From Streptomyces sp. V4I2 (lineage in GTDB: Bacteria; Actinomycetota; Actinomycetes; Streptomycetales; Streptomycetaceae), in contig NZ_JAUSZM010000003.1 in NCBI RefSeq assembly GCF_030817655.1, positions 5,890,001-5,954,000 of the forward strand: 64,000 bases of DNA. Reading direction: 5' to 3'. The position numbers and the translations under genes are program-made. Positions 8,760-16,508 of the stretch are shown here, in pieces (the stretch's first letter is position 1; each line of letters begins with the position of its first letter). The notes below the pieces were generated by a model, which was not told the origin of the DNA, ran no database searches, and saw nothing but the letters and a program-made list of their open reading frames with translations.

Positions 8760-9369
8760 GTGTGCCGCTTTCCTGTGTGTGGTGCCGGGTGTTCCGGAGC
8801 GGCATGGCTCTGCGCCGTGCCGCCAGTCAACGTCCGGCGTCGGCCCGTGTCAACGCGGTTCCCTGCGCCGGAGGCTGTTATTACTCGGTGCGGGAGTACG
8901 GTGAACAAGGCGAGGACTCTTCGTACGAGCCCACCGCCCGTTTCTCCACCGCACAGCACCCTTCTTACAGGGGCAGCCCGTGACCCCGGCCGCGCCATCC
9001 GCATCCAGGCCGAGGAGCTCCGTATGGCGCCCCGTTCTCCCTCTCCCTCGCTCACGACGATGATCCCGTCGTCCTACGACGGAACGTCCCCCCCCGTCAC
9101 GGTGACAGCGGCGATCGTCGTACTCCACCACACGCCGACCGCACGAGCGTCCGCCACGGCGTGGACGGCGGTCGGCCGGATCCGTCAGCCGCGGCCATAC
9201 GCCTCCTCGAACGCCTCGACCGGATGCACGACGTGCGCCGAACGACCCCGGACCGGATCGCCGCCGGTCGCGCCTGACCCGGCCCTCCCACATCTCACGG
9301 CAGTCCTCCCACGTCAGCGCGGCAGTCTTCCAACTTCAGCACGTCAGTCGAACGTCACCAGGAGCCTCC
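8760..9369. other. Long stretch without a convincing gene
   Basis: About 610 bp between a minus-strand hypothetical gene and a plus-strand DUF5994 gene. Plus-strand frames at 9000-9280 show some codon bias but no recognisable domain or start, so decayed coding sequence is possible. Just before 9370 there are short cACGTCAG-like repeats and an AGGAGCCTCC ribosome binding site for the next gene. Confidence 0.4.
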
Positions 9370-9780
9370 ATGACCACCGCACTGCAGTCCCCGATCCCCT
9401 CCCACCCCGTACTCCGCCTGCGCCTGGCACCCCACGGCGTCCTGCCCCGGCCCATCGACGGGGCGTGGTGGCCCCGCTCCTATGACCTGCTCGCCGAACT
9501 CCCGCGGCTCCTCGCCGGGTTGCCGCGGGCGTGGGGCCACATCACCAGCGTCACGGTCAACGGGGCGAAGTGGTCGGCGGCGCCCGGCCGGATGCTCGTC
9601 TCCAACCAGGTCGTGGGGCTGCACAGGACCGTGACGGCGTCCGCCCCGCACACCGTGGTCCTCCTCGCGCCGGGGCGGGGGCGCTGGGATCTGCTGGTCA
9701 TACCTCCGGATGCGACCGCGGCGGCGGCCGAAGCGCTGATGGCAGCGGCAGCAAGGGCAGGGGTGGGCCACCAGGTCTGA
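9370..9780 (+). CDS. DUF5994 family protein
   Basis: A 136-residue protein of the actinomycete DUF5994 family, function unknown. Shared family blocks are visible: LRLRLAPHG near the N-terminus, DGAWWPRSYDL near residue 35, a GHITSVTVN strand, and WDLLVIPP near the C-terminus followed by an alanine-rich helix. The start is ATG 9370 behind AGGAGCCTCC. It converges on a second DUF5994 gene, with the two stop codons touching (TGA ends at 9780, the opposite stop begins at 9781). Confidence 0.8.
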   Translation: MTTALQSPIPSHPVLRLRLAPHGVLPRPIDGAWWPRSYDLLAELPRLLAGLPRAWGHITSVTVNGAKWSAAPGRMLVSNQVVGLHRTVTASAPHTVVLLAPGRGRWDLLVIPPDATAAAAEALMAAAARAGVGHQV

Positions 9781-10338
9781 TCACATCATCATGATCAGCC
9801 GAGGCGGTCGACCGGTGGTCTCATACGCCCCATACGCCCCGTATGCCTCGTATGCCTCGTCCCTCGGGCAGGTCTCGTCGGCAGGTTCCGCCGCCATGAG
9901 CGCGCTCGCGGTCATGGCCGGGTCGGCGGTCCCGCTCGCGGCGGCCATCAGCCGGGCGGCCGCGAGGGCGCCGGTCTCCGGGGGGATCACCAGGAGGTCC
10001 CAGCGGCCAGCGGTGTAGGACAGCAACAGGATCTTGTGCGGATCCAGCTCCGAGGTGAACCAACCGACCTTCACCACATGGCCGTTGACGAAGACCTTGG
10101 GCGGGATGATCGGCCAGTACCTGGGGTTGACGGCGATCCGCGTGATCCGTCCCCAGAGCGGATCCAGAACGTCCGCCAGAGTGGAGAGTTCGCTCGTCAG
10201 GTCACGTGAACGAGGCCACCAGGCGCCGTCCAGCTCGGCGGGCACTCCGGAAGGGCTCACGGCTTTGAGCGCGAGGCGCGCGGTCGGCTCCCTGAAGGGC
10301 ACGGACCGCAGCGGGGGACGGGGGGTGGTCGCGGACAT
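9781..10338 (-). CDS. DUF5994 family protein with extended C-terminus
   Basis: A 185-residue paralogue of the preceding convergent gene. It shares RLALKAVSPSG, DGAWWPRSRDL, a WGRITRIAVN strand and GRWDLLVIPP, but carries about 45 extra residues at the C-terminus, including a YEAYGAYGAYE aromatic repeat and an ILMMM-like end. Function is unknown. The pair probably arose by inverted duplication or independent recruitment; sequence divergence is substantial, so it is not recent. Confidence 0.8.
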   Translation of the reverse strand: MSATTPRPPLRSVPFREPTARLALKAVSPSGVPAELDGAWWPRSRDLTSELSTLADVLDPLWGRITRIAVNPRYWPIIPPKVFVNGHVVKVGWFTSELDPHKILLLSYTAGRWDLLVIPPETGALAAARLMAAASGTADPAMTASALMAAEPADETCPRDEAYEAYGAYGAYETTGRPPRLIMMM

Positions 10339-10490
10339 CGCGCGAACCTGTCTCCGGGCCCTTGCGGGTGGGCAGTTGCCCGGCGCCGTTGCTCACCGGG
10401 AACGACACCGGCATCGGGGCCGGTGCGCGAAATGCTCCCGATGGGTTCACGCTACTCCCCGAACAGGCGGAAGGAACCGCTCCAGGACGC
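10339..10490. other. Upstream region of DUF5994 gene
   Basis: No gene is seen in this 150-bp stretch. The gene-free zone continues to 10918, apart from the GAF-like remnant at about 10491-10760 and the out-of-frame tail of the next minus-strand gene (10826-10918). Confidence 0.4.
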
Positions 10491-10760
10491 TCAGCCGCCC
10501 TGCTCCCCGCGCGGTGTCGTACGGGCGCGCGCGTACGACCGGAACGCGGCGAAGGCCTCGTCGACGGAGGTGCCTCAGCGCTCCGCCGGCACACCCTTGG
10601 CCTGTTCAGAACAGGGCGCGGCTGGTACTGGAGTTCCTCGAACCGCGCGCTCAACTCGGGATGACACCACACCGGCCCTGCCGTCCGCCGGTCACCGATG
10701 AGCAGCGACAGCGCGACGCCCTCGGCCCGCGGCGACCGCGCACACGCCTGCCCCGAATCA
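10491..10760 (-). pseudogene. GAF-domain (possibly GAF-ANTAR) protein remnant
   Basis: On the minus strand, one frame reads GVALSLLIGDRR...WCHPELSARFEELQYQ (about 10630-10720). This is the start of a GAF domain as in actinomycete GAF-ANTAR regulators. Another frame then continues EAFAAFRSYARARTTPRGEQGG to a TGA at 10491. The central part, normally LGEGPC and beyond, is missing, and the two pieces are out of frame. I regard it as a decayed gene; identification is by motif recall. Confidence 0.4.
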
Positions 10761-10918
10761 CCGTCCCGGCCGCAGCGACCGCAGTATGGCCATGCGCCCG
10801 GAACACGCGCCCTGCACGGAAAAACGCTACCCCTTCTTCGGAAGGTTTGATTCCGATTCGCTGGGCGGGCGTCCGACATCCGAAAGCGTCACACGGGCCC
10901 GTTCGTCGACAAACCGCG

Positions 10919-11692
10919 TCACCAGGTGCTGGGCAGCACCGAATATGACGGCCCAGGCGATGATTTGCGCACGAAGAAGGTCGCAATCCGCAATATCCCA
11001 CTGAGGCTGCGCACTCGACTGTATTCAGCATCCAGCGCGTCGTAAGCCGTATCCAGGGCATCCATCAAGAGGACGCGGTCTCCTGGCTGAACTCCTCGTT
11101 CCCCTATGTGCTCCGCGACCTCCTTGACCTTCACTCGAAGTGGGTCGTCCTTGTCGAGATGTTGTTCGGTCTTCCTCAGGACCTCGATACTTCGGCCCAT
11201 CAGATCTACGTCCGAGCACAGCGAGAGCAGCATGACATCGGCTGCACGCACATTGGCCCACGTACGTTCAAGAGCAGCCGCTCCAGAGAAGAGACGGCGC
11301 CGGTGACAGGTACCACGGGCCGCCTCTTCCAGATGCTGCCCGATCCCGTCCAGTGTCTTCTCACGCCGGCATTCATCGGCGGAGTCCCTCCCCGCTCGAC
11401 ATGCCTCAATGCTCGCTTGTTGCCTCAGAAAGAGAATCCGAGCGCCGGCGCGCTCACGCCAGGCAGTTCTGTGCTCTCTGAACAGCTCCCTGCCCTGCTC
11501 ACGGAGACGTTCCGCCCGCCCCCGCCCCCGCTGCCCCGCCCCATCACCGTCATCGTCATCGTGATGCGACCGACCCGGCGTCGGCAGACGCGGAAGCATG
11601 TGCGAAGCAACCCACAAGAGAATAAGAAGGACCGCTTTTCCTCTGGGCCTTCTCGCGTCTTCTCCGACGTTGAAATCTTTCCCAGTGGTCAT
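10919..11692 (-). CDS. Hypothetical membrane protein, C-terminus probably frameshifted
   Basis: A 257-residue product starting at ATG 11692. Residues about 15-30 form a membrane segment (AVLLILLWVASHML), followed by a charged helical region rich in Arg/Glu. It ends at 10919 in a tail with little hydrophobic character (RKSSPGPSYSVLPSTW). Near 11010 a neighbouring frame takes over with QPQWDIADCDLLRAQIIAWAVIFGAAQ, a second membrane segment, and runs to a stop at 10826. The likely original protein therefore had two membrane segments and was broken by a single frameshift. No family is recognised. Confidence 0.55.
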   Translation of the reverse strand: MTTGKDFNVGEDARRPRGKAVLLILLWVASHMLPRLPTPGRSHHDDDDGDGAGQRGRGRAERLREQGRELFREHRTAWRERAGARILFLRQQASIEACRAGRDSADECRREKTLDGIGQHLEEAARGTCHRRRLFSGAAALERTWANVRAADVMLLSLCSDVDLMGRSIEVLRKTEQHLDKDDPLRVKVKEVAEHIGERGVQPGDRVLLMDALDTAYDALDAEYSRVRSLSGILRIATFFVRKSSPGPSYSVLPSTW

Positions 11693-11929
11693 CCCGCCCA
11701 CATCCCGCTCTCCAGCGAAGACACCGGCCCTTCTCAACGTAGAGCGGATCACCGGGAGCGGCACGCCGGAAAACTTGAACGCTGCACCAGCGTTGCCGCC
11801 ACGCAACGCCCACCGGCGGGGGCGGGGTGGGGCGCTCTCGCCGTCAACGCAGGTCGCACCGGCCAAGTCGGCTGAACGGACGTGGTCATTCCGTCGCGCG
11901 GGGCGCATCTTCCTGCCAGGCTCGGACAC

Positions 11930-13078
11930 GTGACGTACGTAGTGACCGTGGACACCAGCATCCCGGAGGACACTCCGGAGATGGACCCGCTTCAGCGCGC
12001 CGGCGCCGTGGCACTCATCGAGGACGGATTCGACTCCGTCAGGGCCGTCGAGGGCCCCGACGGAGTGCAAGTAGATCTGCTCGACACCATCGTGTCCGTC
12101 CATCCCGGCGGCGCCCTGCTGAAGGTCATCGTGGACGCCCCGGCACTGGAATTCGCCGAGGACTCGGTGCAGGCACTCGTGGACGAACTACTGGAACGTT
12201 CCGAGCTGTTGGCCGACTGGACGATCGAGCGGTGCGAGGTCGAGCTGCACGAGGACCTGGCCAAGAAGAGCCTCGACGCGGCGGAAGGCCCCCACGCCCC
12301 GCCCGCGGACCCGGCCGCCCGCAAGGCCCGCCACACCGAGAGCCCAACAACCGAAGCCGGCACTGGCCAGACCTACGACACCGAACCGACCAAAGCCGCC
12401 ACCGTGCGAAACCAGATGCTGGACTTGGCGGACGAACTGCGCTCGTTCCCCCTGACCATGTTCGGCGCACCCAAGGACGACGAAGCCGAGCGGGAAGCCG
12501 ACAACGACGAATCCACCGTCCCACCGGCAAGCGCCAGACTCGCCGCAGGCGCCCTGGTCTACGCGACCGACATCCTGGTGGACGAACTCTTCGAAGACGT
12601 TCAGGTCCTGACACAGGAAGAAGCAAGCGTCGCGGAATGCGAGGGCCCCTTGTGGCACCTGGAACGCCTCCCCGACCGCTACGCGCTCCAGTACGACGCC
12701 CACTTCGCCCGCCGCTTCCTGGTAACCGTGATCGCCCTGACCACCCGCTTCACCGACGGAAGCTTCCAACGCCTCAGCTGCGTCGCCGAAGAACTCGCCC
12801 TCAGATTCCTCCTGAGCCAGGCAACCACGACCCTGGAACTCCACGAACTCCTGGACGACGACGTCTCGACCGCCCTCGACGCCTTCACCGACAACGTCTA
12901 CGACGACATGGACCACGAGTGGCTCTACGACGACTCGACAGACGAAACCGACGAACCCCCCACAGGCGCCGCCCTCGGAGTCGCACCCACGCCCTTCAGC
13001 TCATGGTTCACCCCATTCCACGACGGCAGATACATCCACCCATCAGCAGCGGACGAACCCGAGGCGGCGGCACAGTGA
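11930..13078 (+). CDS. Hypothetical protein, acidic, 382 aa
   Basis: The start is taken as GTG 11930 (VTYVVTVDTSIPEDTPEM); an in-frame ATG at 11882 would add 16 residues. The product is strongly acidic (many DE pairs) with an N-terminal small alpha/beta region, a linker of Pro/Thr/Glu about residues 120-150, and a helical C-terminal domain (RRFLVTVIALTTRF, CVAEELALRFLL, LDDDVSTALDAF) ending in Tyr/Trp-rich FSSWFTPFHDGRYIHP. No signal peptide or membrane segment is evident. Similar proteins exist in Streptomyces as far as I recall, but I know no function. Confidence 0.65.
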   Translation: MTYVVTVDTSIPEDTPEMDPLQRAGAVALIEDGFDSVRAVEGPDGVQVDLLDTIVSVHPGGALLKVIVDAPALEFAEDSVQALVDELLERSELLADWTIERCEVELHEDLAKKSLDAAEGPHAPPADPAARKARHTESPTTEAGTGQTYDTEPTKAATVRNQMLDLADELRSFPLTMFGAPKDDEAEREADNDESTVPPASARLAAGALVYATDILVDELFEDVQVLTQEEASVAECEGPLWHLERLPDRYALQYDAHFARRFLVTVIALTTRFTDGSFQRLSCVAEELALRFLLSQATTTLELHELLDDDVSTALDAFTDNVYDDMDHEWLYDDSTDETDEPPTGAALGVAPTPFSSWFTPFHDGRYIHPSAADEPEAAAQ

Positions 13079-13371
13079 CGCCCTCCGCTCAATAGGATCA
13101 ATAGGAGCCGTGGGGCATGGAGGGCGCGAAACGCCTCGCCGATCCGGGATGCAGTGCGGCGAGTGAGGTCCGGGTTGCTCAGCTCGGCGGCGTGCTCCTC
13201 AAGGGCGGCGTTCAGCTCGGCAAACTTCGTCTGCGCGGCCAGGAGGAGTGAGGCGTCATCGGTGCTGCCGCTGACGTAGATCTGTCGCTGTCTCCGCCGA
13301 CTCTCCCCCGTGTTGATCTGGTTGCCGCTGCCGGTGATGTGCATCCCGCCGCCGCTCCCGTCGTGTCGCAT
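12925..13371 (-). CDS. Small hypothetical protein (GSGNQINTG type), possibly 3'-damaged
   Basis: The start is ATG 13371 with GAAGGG 6 nt upstream. The N-terminus has the GGGMHITGSGNQINTG stretch common in small Streptomyces proteins of unknown role, followed by a predicted helix pair (TKFAELNAALEEHAAELS, RTASRIGEAFRALHAP). The natural family usually continues with further helices. Here the frame instead crosses a CCTATTGA direct repeat (13088-13107) and runs antisense through the end of the neighbouring gene to 12925. The last 50 residues are therefore probably not original coding sequence. Confidence 0.45.
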   Translation of the reverse strand: MRHDGSGGGMHITGSGNQINTGESRRRQRQIYVSGSTDDASLLLAAQTKFAELNAALEEHAAELSNPDLTRRTASRIGEAFRALHAPRLLLILLSGGRHCAAASGSSAADGWMYLPSWNGVNHELKGVGATPRAAPVGGSSVSSVESS

Positions 13372-13448
13372 GGTCATCCCTTCGTGATCGTCGAGGAAGG
13401 CGCTGACGGTGCTGAACATCCGAGACTGGAGGGTCGAGATGTGACCGC

Positions 13449-13723
13449 TCCGTCTGCTGGCCGATCCCACTACAGCCGCAGCTGTCCGCAAGCTGAACGA
13501 TGCTGTTTGGCATCTGGAGTGGATGGCGAGGGGGCGGCTCACGGGGGACGCGTCCAATTGGGATCAGGCGTATCGCGAGTACAGGATGGCCAGGCAAACC
13601 TTCTACGACAAAGCGCGGGCAAACTTCCAGGTTCCGGGCGGGTCATCGCTGAGCGCACTAGTAGTTGGCCGCCAGCTTGGCGAGCGCGTGCCTGAGCGGG
13701 TGTGCCCTCCGGCCGTCGGGTGA
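13449..13723 (+). pseudogene. Hypothetical protein fragment lacking its start
   Basis: An open frame from about 13449 to a TGA at 13723 shows good codon usage and protein-like sequence: LADPTTAAAVRKLNDAVW, DQAYREYRMARQTFYDKA. There is a stop just upstream and no suitable start before Met at 13523. It looks like the C-terminal half of a helical protein whose N-terminal (possibly membrane) part was lost. It sits just outside the left attachment repeat and may be debris from an earlier insertion. Confidence 0.4.
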
Positions 13724-13777
13724 CAGCTCGGATAGCGAGGGTGCTTTCGTTTGGCCCCCCGTTTGGCCCCCGAGCAT

Positions 13778-13817
13778 GTCAGAGGCCCATTCGCGATCAT
13801 GCGAATGGGCCTCTGAC
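13778..13817. terminator. Hairpin beside left att copy
   Basis: A 17-bp perfect stem, GTCAGAGGCCCATTCGC with its complement (13778-13794 / 13801-13817) and 6-nt loop, ends 4 bp before the first copy of the tRNA 3' half. It is probably the original terminator of the chromosomal tRNA-Pro gene, left behind when the elements inserted. Confidence 0.65.
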
Positions 13818-13821
13818 CAGC

Positions 13822-13864
13822 GTCGGGGTGGCGGGATTTGAACCCACGACCTCTTCGTCCCGAA
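13822..13864 (-). repeat. att copy 1: 43-bp 3' half of tRNA-Pro (outer left end)
   Basis: The 43 bp are identical to 23034-23076 and to the 3' half of the intact tRNA-Pro at 49337-49379. They cover the anticodon loop through the 3' end of the tRNA on the minus strand. The sequence to the right diverges at once, and no tRNA 5' half is present. This is the left junction of element I. Confidence 0.95.
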
Positions 13865-13927
13865 GCAACTTGGGCGGGCTGCTGACCTTGGGTAGTTGCT
13901 CATCTGACTTGCTGTGATGCTCCGTAG

Positions 13928-13979
13928 GTGTCCGTGCGTGTCCGCCACTGTCCGTGGGCGTTGTCACGCAGTTAGACAC
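13928..13979. promoter_or_regulatory. Phased GTGTCCG repeats and candidate Int arm site, element I left end
   Basis: GTGTCCG occurs at 13928 and 13938, with CTGTCCG at 13948, exactly 10 bp apart (one helical turn). Next to them GTCACGCAGTTAGACAC (13963-13979) matches GTCACGCACATAGACAC at 22955-22971, near the other end, at 15 of 17 positions. The matched pair at both ends fits integrase or Xis arm sites. Confidence 0.55.
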
Positions 13980-14058
13980 TCGGTGCTGCTCTCGGCTCTT
14001 AACGATGCCGCAGTGTCTGGTCCGGTCTCAGGCCGCAGTGGGACCAGCTCCAAAACTT

Positions 14059-14334
14059 TCAGTGTTTAGGCTTCAGATCTTTCACGTATTGGGGAATTCC
14101 GCACACTCGGTCAGCTTCTGGATCCCCGGAAGTAGAGATTCGTGAGGCGATCTCTGGGTGTTTGTCGACAATATCACCAACCTCCCTGTAAATGGTGACG
14201 CAGTTGATGGTCTTACTTGGCTCGTCATTAGAGCTGGATGCCCCCCAAGCCATACCACCAGCACCTATCACAAAGCCGATAACCGGGACCGCTACGTACT
14301 GGATGTACCAGCGTCGCGTTGCCCGCCTCCCCAT
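14059..14334 (-). CDS. Small membrane protein, unknown
   Basis: 91 residues from ATG 14334, preceded by GGAGGT at 7 nt; the GTG at 14349 would sit on that ribosome binding site, so it is rejected. A basic start (RRATRRW) leads into one membrane segment (VAVPVIGFVIGAGGMAWGA, about 12-31), then an extracytoplasmic part with two cysteines (NCVTIY, RVCGIPQYV) that could form a disulfide. It follows the preceding membrane gene by only a few bases and is likely in the same operon. Function unknown. Confidence 0.6.
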   Translation of the reverse strand: MGRRATRRWYIQYVAVPVIGFVIGAGGMAWGASSSNDEPSKTINCVTIYREVGDIVDKHPEIASRISTSGDPEADRVCGIPQYVKDLKPKH

Positions 14335-14339
14335 CCCCG

Positions 14340-14774
14340 TCACCTCCACAGCGGGAATCGGTGGTAAGCGTTAGCGACCTCCAACGCTTCGCGATATGCT
14401 CCAGCTCTGCTGAGCGCGTGCTGGATTTCGAACAGGTCCTCTTCAGGTGAGGACTCAGAACCATGGTGGGCTTCACTGACCATCGAATCCTGGCGCAGGT
14501 AGGCGGCGACTTTCAGGCCGGAGTCGACGAGTTCATAAATGTAACGACGGCGCCGGTTGAGACCGGCTGCAAGGATCGCAGCACTGCAAAGAATCACGGC
14601 ACCGCTGATCGCAAAAATTGTCAGTGATTTCGCCGTGTAGGCATCGCTAATTACGACCGCGGTCACGGCTGCGATTAGCGACAGAAGAAGGGCGACAGCC
14701 GGGCCAGCGAAGGCAATCAGAGGAGGGGGTGGATCACTTTCGAGGTGCATAGCTCGTTCGTGCGTAATACGCAT
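14340..14774 (-). CDS. Two-TM membrane protein, unknown
   Basis: 144 residues from ATG 14774, whose A is shared with the TAA stop of a short upstream frame (TAATG), suggesting coupling; ATG 14795 is an alternative. Two membrane helices are clear (FAGPAVALLLSLIAAVTAVVI and ISGAVILCSAAILAAGL), followed by a basic RRRR turn and a cytoplasmic helical tail (EEDLFEIQHALSRAGAYREALEVA). It is co-transcribed with the small membrane gene downstream. No domain is recognised; cargo of element I. Confidence 0.6.
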   Translation of the reverse strand: MRITHERAMHLESDPPPPLIAFAGPAVALLLSLIAAVTAVVISDAYTAKSLTIFAISGAVILCSAAILAAGLNRRRRYIYELVDSGLKVAAYLRQDSMVSEAHHGSESSPEEDLFEIQHALSRAGAYREALEVANAYHRFPLWR

Positions 14775-14920
14775 TAGATGCTCACGCCGTTCCATGCGTC
14801 AACGGTAAACGGTGCACCTTCCGCCAGCATCCACCGAGTGCCGTTCGAGTGATACTCCGAGGGGCGTGCGCGGTCGGCGGAGCGGCTTTGGGCTGGAGCT
14901 GCTTTGGGGCGAGTGATCAT
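14774..14920 (-). CDS. Possible short ORF, 48 aa
   Basis: A short frame from ATG 14920 to TAA 14774 ends in HSNGTRWMLAEGAPFTVDAWNGV, which looks protein-like, and its stop overlaps the next start (TAATG). Its own start lies in the left arm of the palindromic element at 14902-15012, so its upstream part may have been replaced by that element. Weakly supported. Confidence 0.3.
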   Translation of the reverse strand: MITRPKAAPAQSRSADRARPSEYHSNGTRWMLAEGAPFTVDAWNGVSI

Positions 14921-15012
14921 GGCCCCGTAAGCTTCCGGCGAGTCGGGCAGTCTGTGGACCTGCCCGTTAAAGCACGACGTTGGGGCCATGATCTTAGAGG
15001 CTCGCCCCAAAG
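14902..15012. repeat. 111-bp nested inverted repeat (MITE-like or oriT-like)
   Basis: The outer arms CTTTGGGGCGAG / CTCGCCCCAAAG (14902-14913, 15001-15012) and second arms GATCATGGCCCC / GGGGCCATGATC (14915-14926, 14982-14993) are perfect. A third inner pair CGGGCAG / CTGCCCG (14944-14950, 14960-14966) sits at the centre. The whole 111 bp can fold as one cruciform. It could be a miniature inverted-repeat element or a structured cis site of element I. Confidence 0.6.
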
Positions 15013-15193
15013 TGGCTGCCTAAAGCCGTGGAGCCGACCGCCCCAGCCACAGAGGGTGTCTCCCACTTCATGCCCGCAGCTCGCCAGCGCGCCGCCGGGC
15101 GCGGCCAGCCGGGGCGCAGACAGGAGGCAGGCCGCGCCGCAGAGGCGGCGCGCGCCCGCGCCGTGCGCGGGCCTTGATGAAGTAGGGAAAGTT
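15013..15193. other. GC-rich non-coding stretch after the Nudix gene
   Basis: About 180 bp with very GC-rich short inverted repeats (15120-15175). No gene is seen. It probably holds the Nudix gene terminator. Confidence 0.35.
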
Positions 15194-15646
15194 CTATCCC
15201 GCTGGGATGAGGCGCTTGCCGTCGTGGCTCCGCACGTGAGGGCCGTTGCCGTCCAGGGCGTCCAGGAGCCTGATCGCGTAGACCTCGGACATGCGCTCCG
15301 CGACTTCCTCGGGCGTGAGCCAGGAAACCGCGGTCGACTCGCTCGACGTGCGCTCCATGCCGCCGGACGGCTTGCAGCGGAAGACCAGGGCGACGATGCC
15401 GCGGGTCGTGTTCTTGTAGACCCCGGTCAGCTCGTCTACCTCGACGTGGATGCCTGTTTCCTCCAGGACCTCGCGGGCTACGCCGGTCTCGGGGGCCTCG
15501 CTGAGTTCGAGTACTCCGCCGGGAAGTTCCCAAGTGCCGTTGTCGGCGCGGCGGATCGCCAGGAGGCGGCCATCTTCGCGCACCACTACTCCAGCCACAG
15601 ATACGGAGTGCAGCGGTGTCGACGTTGCTTCCTGTGATGTACTCAT
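15194..15646 (-). CDS. Nudix hydrolase, Pif-like
   Basis: 150 residues with a perfect Nudix box: G-x5-E-x7-REVLEETGI in GGVLELSEAPETGVAREVLEETG (about residues 42-64), with beta strands VAGVVVRED before it. In pSAM2 the Nudix protein Pif blocks redundant transfer between cells carrying the element. The position here, divergent from the korSA-like gene and next to one of its operators, is the same, so an immunity role is likely by analogy. The start ATG 15646 overlaps operator site 1, and no clear ribosome binding site is seen, so a leaderless mRNA is possible. Confidence 0.8.
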   Translation of the reverse strand: MSTSQEATSTPLHSVSVAGVVVREDGRLLAIRRADNGTWELPGGVLELSEAPETGVAREVLEETGIHVEVDELTGVYKNTTRGIVALVFRCKPSGGMERTSSESTAVSWLTPEEVAERMSEVYAIRLLDALDGNGPHVRSHDGKRLIPAG

Positions 15647-15655
15647 GTACAGGAG
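15641..15655. promoter_or_regulatory. GntR operator site 1 (element I)
   Basis: ACTCATGTACAGGAG lies between the divergent Nudix and GntR genes. The identical 15-mer recurs at 16509-16523, and a palindromic relative lies at 16545-16560, upstream of the transfer operon. This is the layout of KorSA sites in pSAM2. Confidence 0.75.
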
Positions 15656-15676
15656 CATAGGAGGAAGAGAAGGACT

Positions 15677-16456
15677 ATGGAAACAGCGGTAGGAGGGCAG
15701 AGGTCCGTACCTCGGTACGTGCAGATCGCCGACGAGATCGTTCAGCAGATCCGGGCAGGCATCCTCAAGCCTGGTGACATGGTGCCCAGCGAGTCGGACC
15801 TCGTCGAGCGCTACGGCGTATCCGGTGGGACGATCCGCAAGGCCATGGTCGAAGTACGCGCGAGCGGACTCGTCGAGACACGTCACGGCAAGGGCTCGAT
15901 CGTCAAGGATCGGCCGCCGGTACGGCATCGCTCCTCCGATCGCTTCCGGCGCTCGCTCCGGCAGGGCGGCAAAGCCGCGTACCTCGCCGAGTCCGCGCAG
16001 TCCGGCGCCACCGCCAAGGTGAGCGTCCTCTACATCGGCCCGATGGAAGCCCCCGAGGATGCGGCCCGGCGGCTGGGCGTTTCCGCCGGCACTCAGGTCC
16101 TCGCCCGGCGGCGGCTCTACTTCCGCAACGGCACGCCTGTCGAGACTGCGACCTCGTATCTGCCGTGGGACGTCGTGAAGGACATCCCCGAGCTGTTCGC
16201 CGAGAACCCTGGCGGCGGTGGCATCTACGCCCGACTCGAAGACAACGGGCATGAGTTCGCCGAGTTCGTCGAGACGCTGCAGGCGCGCCCGGCCTCCAAG
16301 GCGGAGGCGTCGGAGCTGGCGCTGAGCCCTGGAGCCCCGGTGGTCCACCTGATCCGGGATGCCAGGACGACCGAGGGGCGCGTGGTCGAGGTCTGCGACA
16401 CCCTCATGGCCGCTGACCAGTTCGTTTTCGAGTACCGGATCCCCGCCGCCGACTGA
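15677..16456 (+). CDS. GntR/UTRA regulator, KorSA-like
   Basis: 259 residues. The N-terminal winged helix (about 14-75) has VPRYVQIADEIVQQIRAG and the recognition region YGVSGGTIRKAM, followed by the wing RHGKGSIV. The UTRA domain follows (ARRRLYFRNG, VETATSYLP, VVEVCDTLMAADQFVFEY). The start ATG 15677 has GAAGGA upstream. By position and family this is the transfer repressor of the element, binding the ACTCATGTACAGGAG sites in its own promoter region and in front of the tra operon. The UTRA domain implies a small-molecule signal, unknown here. Confidence 0.85.
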   Translation: METAVGGQRSVPRYVQIADEIVQQIRAGILKPGDMVPSESDLVERYGVSGGTIRKAMVEVRASGLVETRHGKGSIVKDRPPVRHRSSDRFRRSLRQGGKAAYLAESAQSGATAKVSVLYIGPMEAPEDAARRLGVSAGTQVLARRRLYFRNGTPVETATSYLPWDVVKDIPELFAENPGGGGIYARLEDNGHEFAEFVETLQARPASKAEASELALSPGAPVVHLIRDARTTEGRVVEVCDTLMAADQFVFEYRIPAAD

Positions 16457-16508
16457 CGCGCACTCAACTCCCCGCAGCCCGTCGTGAGTTCCTCTTCGCG
16501 GCGGGTTG

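Noticed and set aside
13658..13777. Minus-strand frame with GGQTGGQT that resembles the C-terminal end of some integrases
   Set aside because: The frame cannot extend into an integrase body: a hairpin and the att repeat lie directly upstream, and no catalytic motif is present.
13822..13864. A tRNA-Pro gene at the outer left junction
   Set aside because: Only the 3' half is present (also at 23034). The D-arm, the acceptor 5' strand and the 5' side of the anticodon arm are missing.
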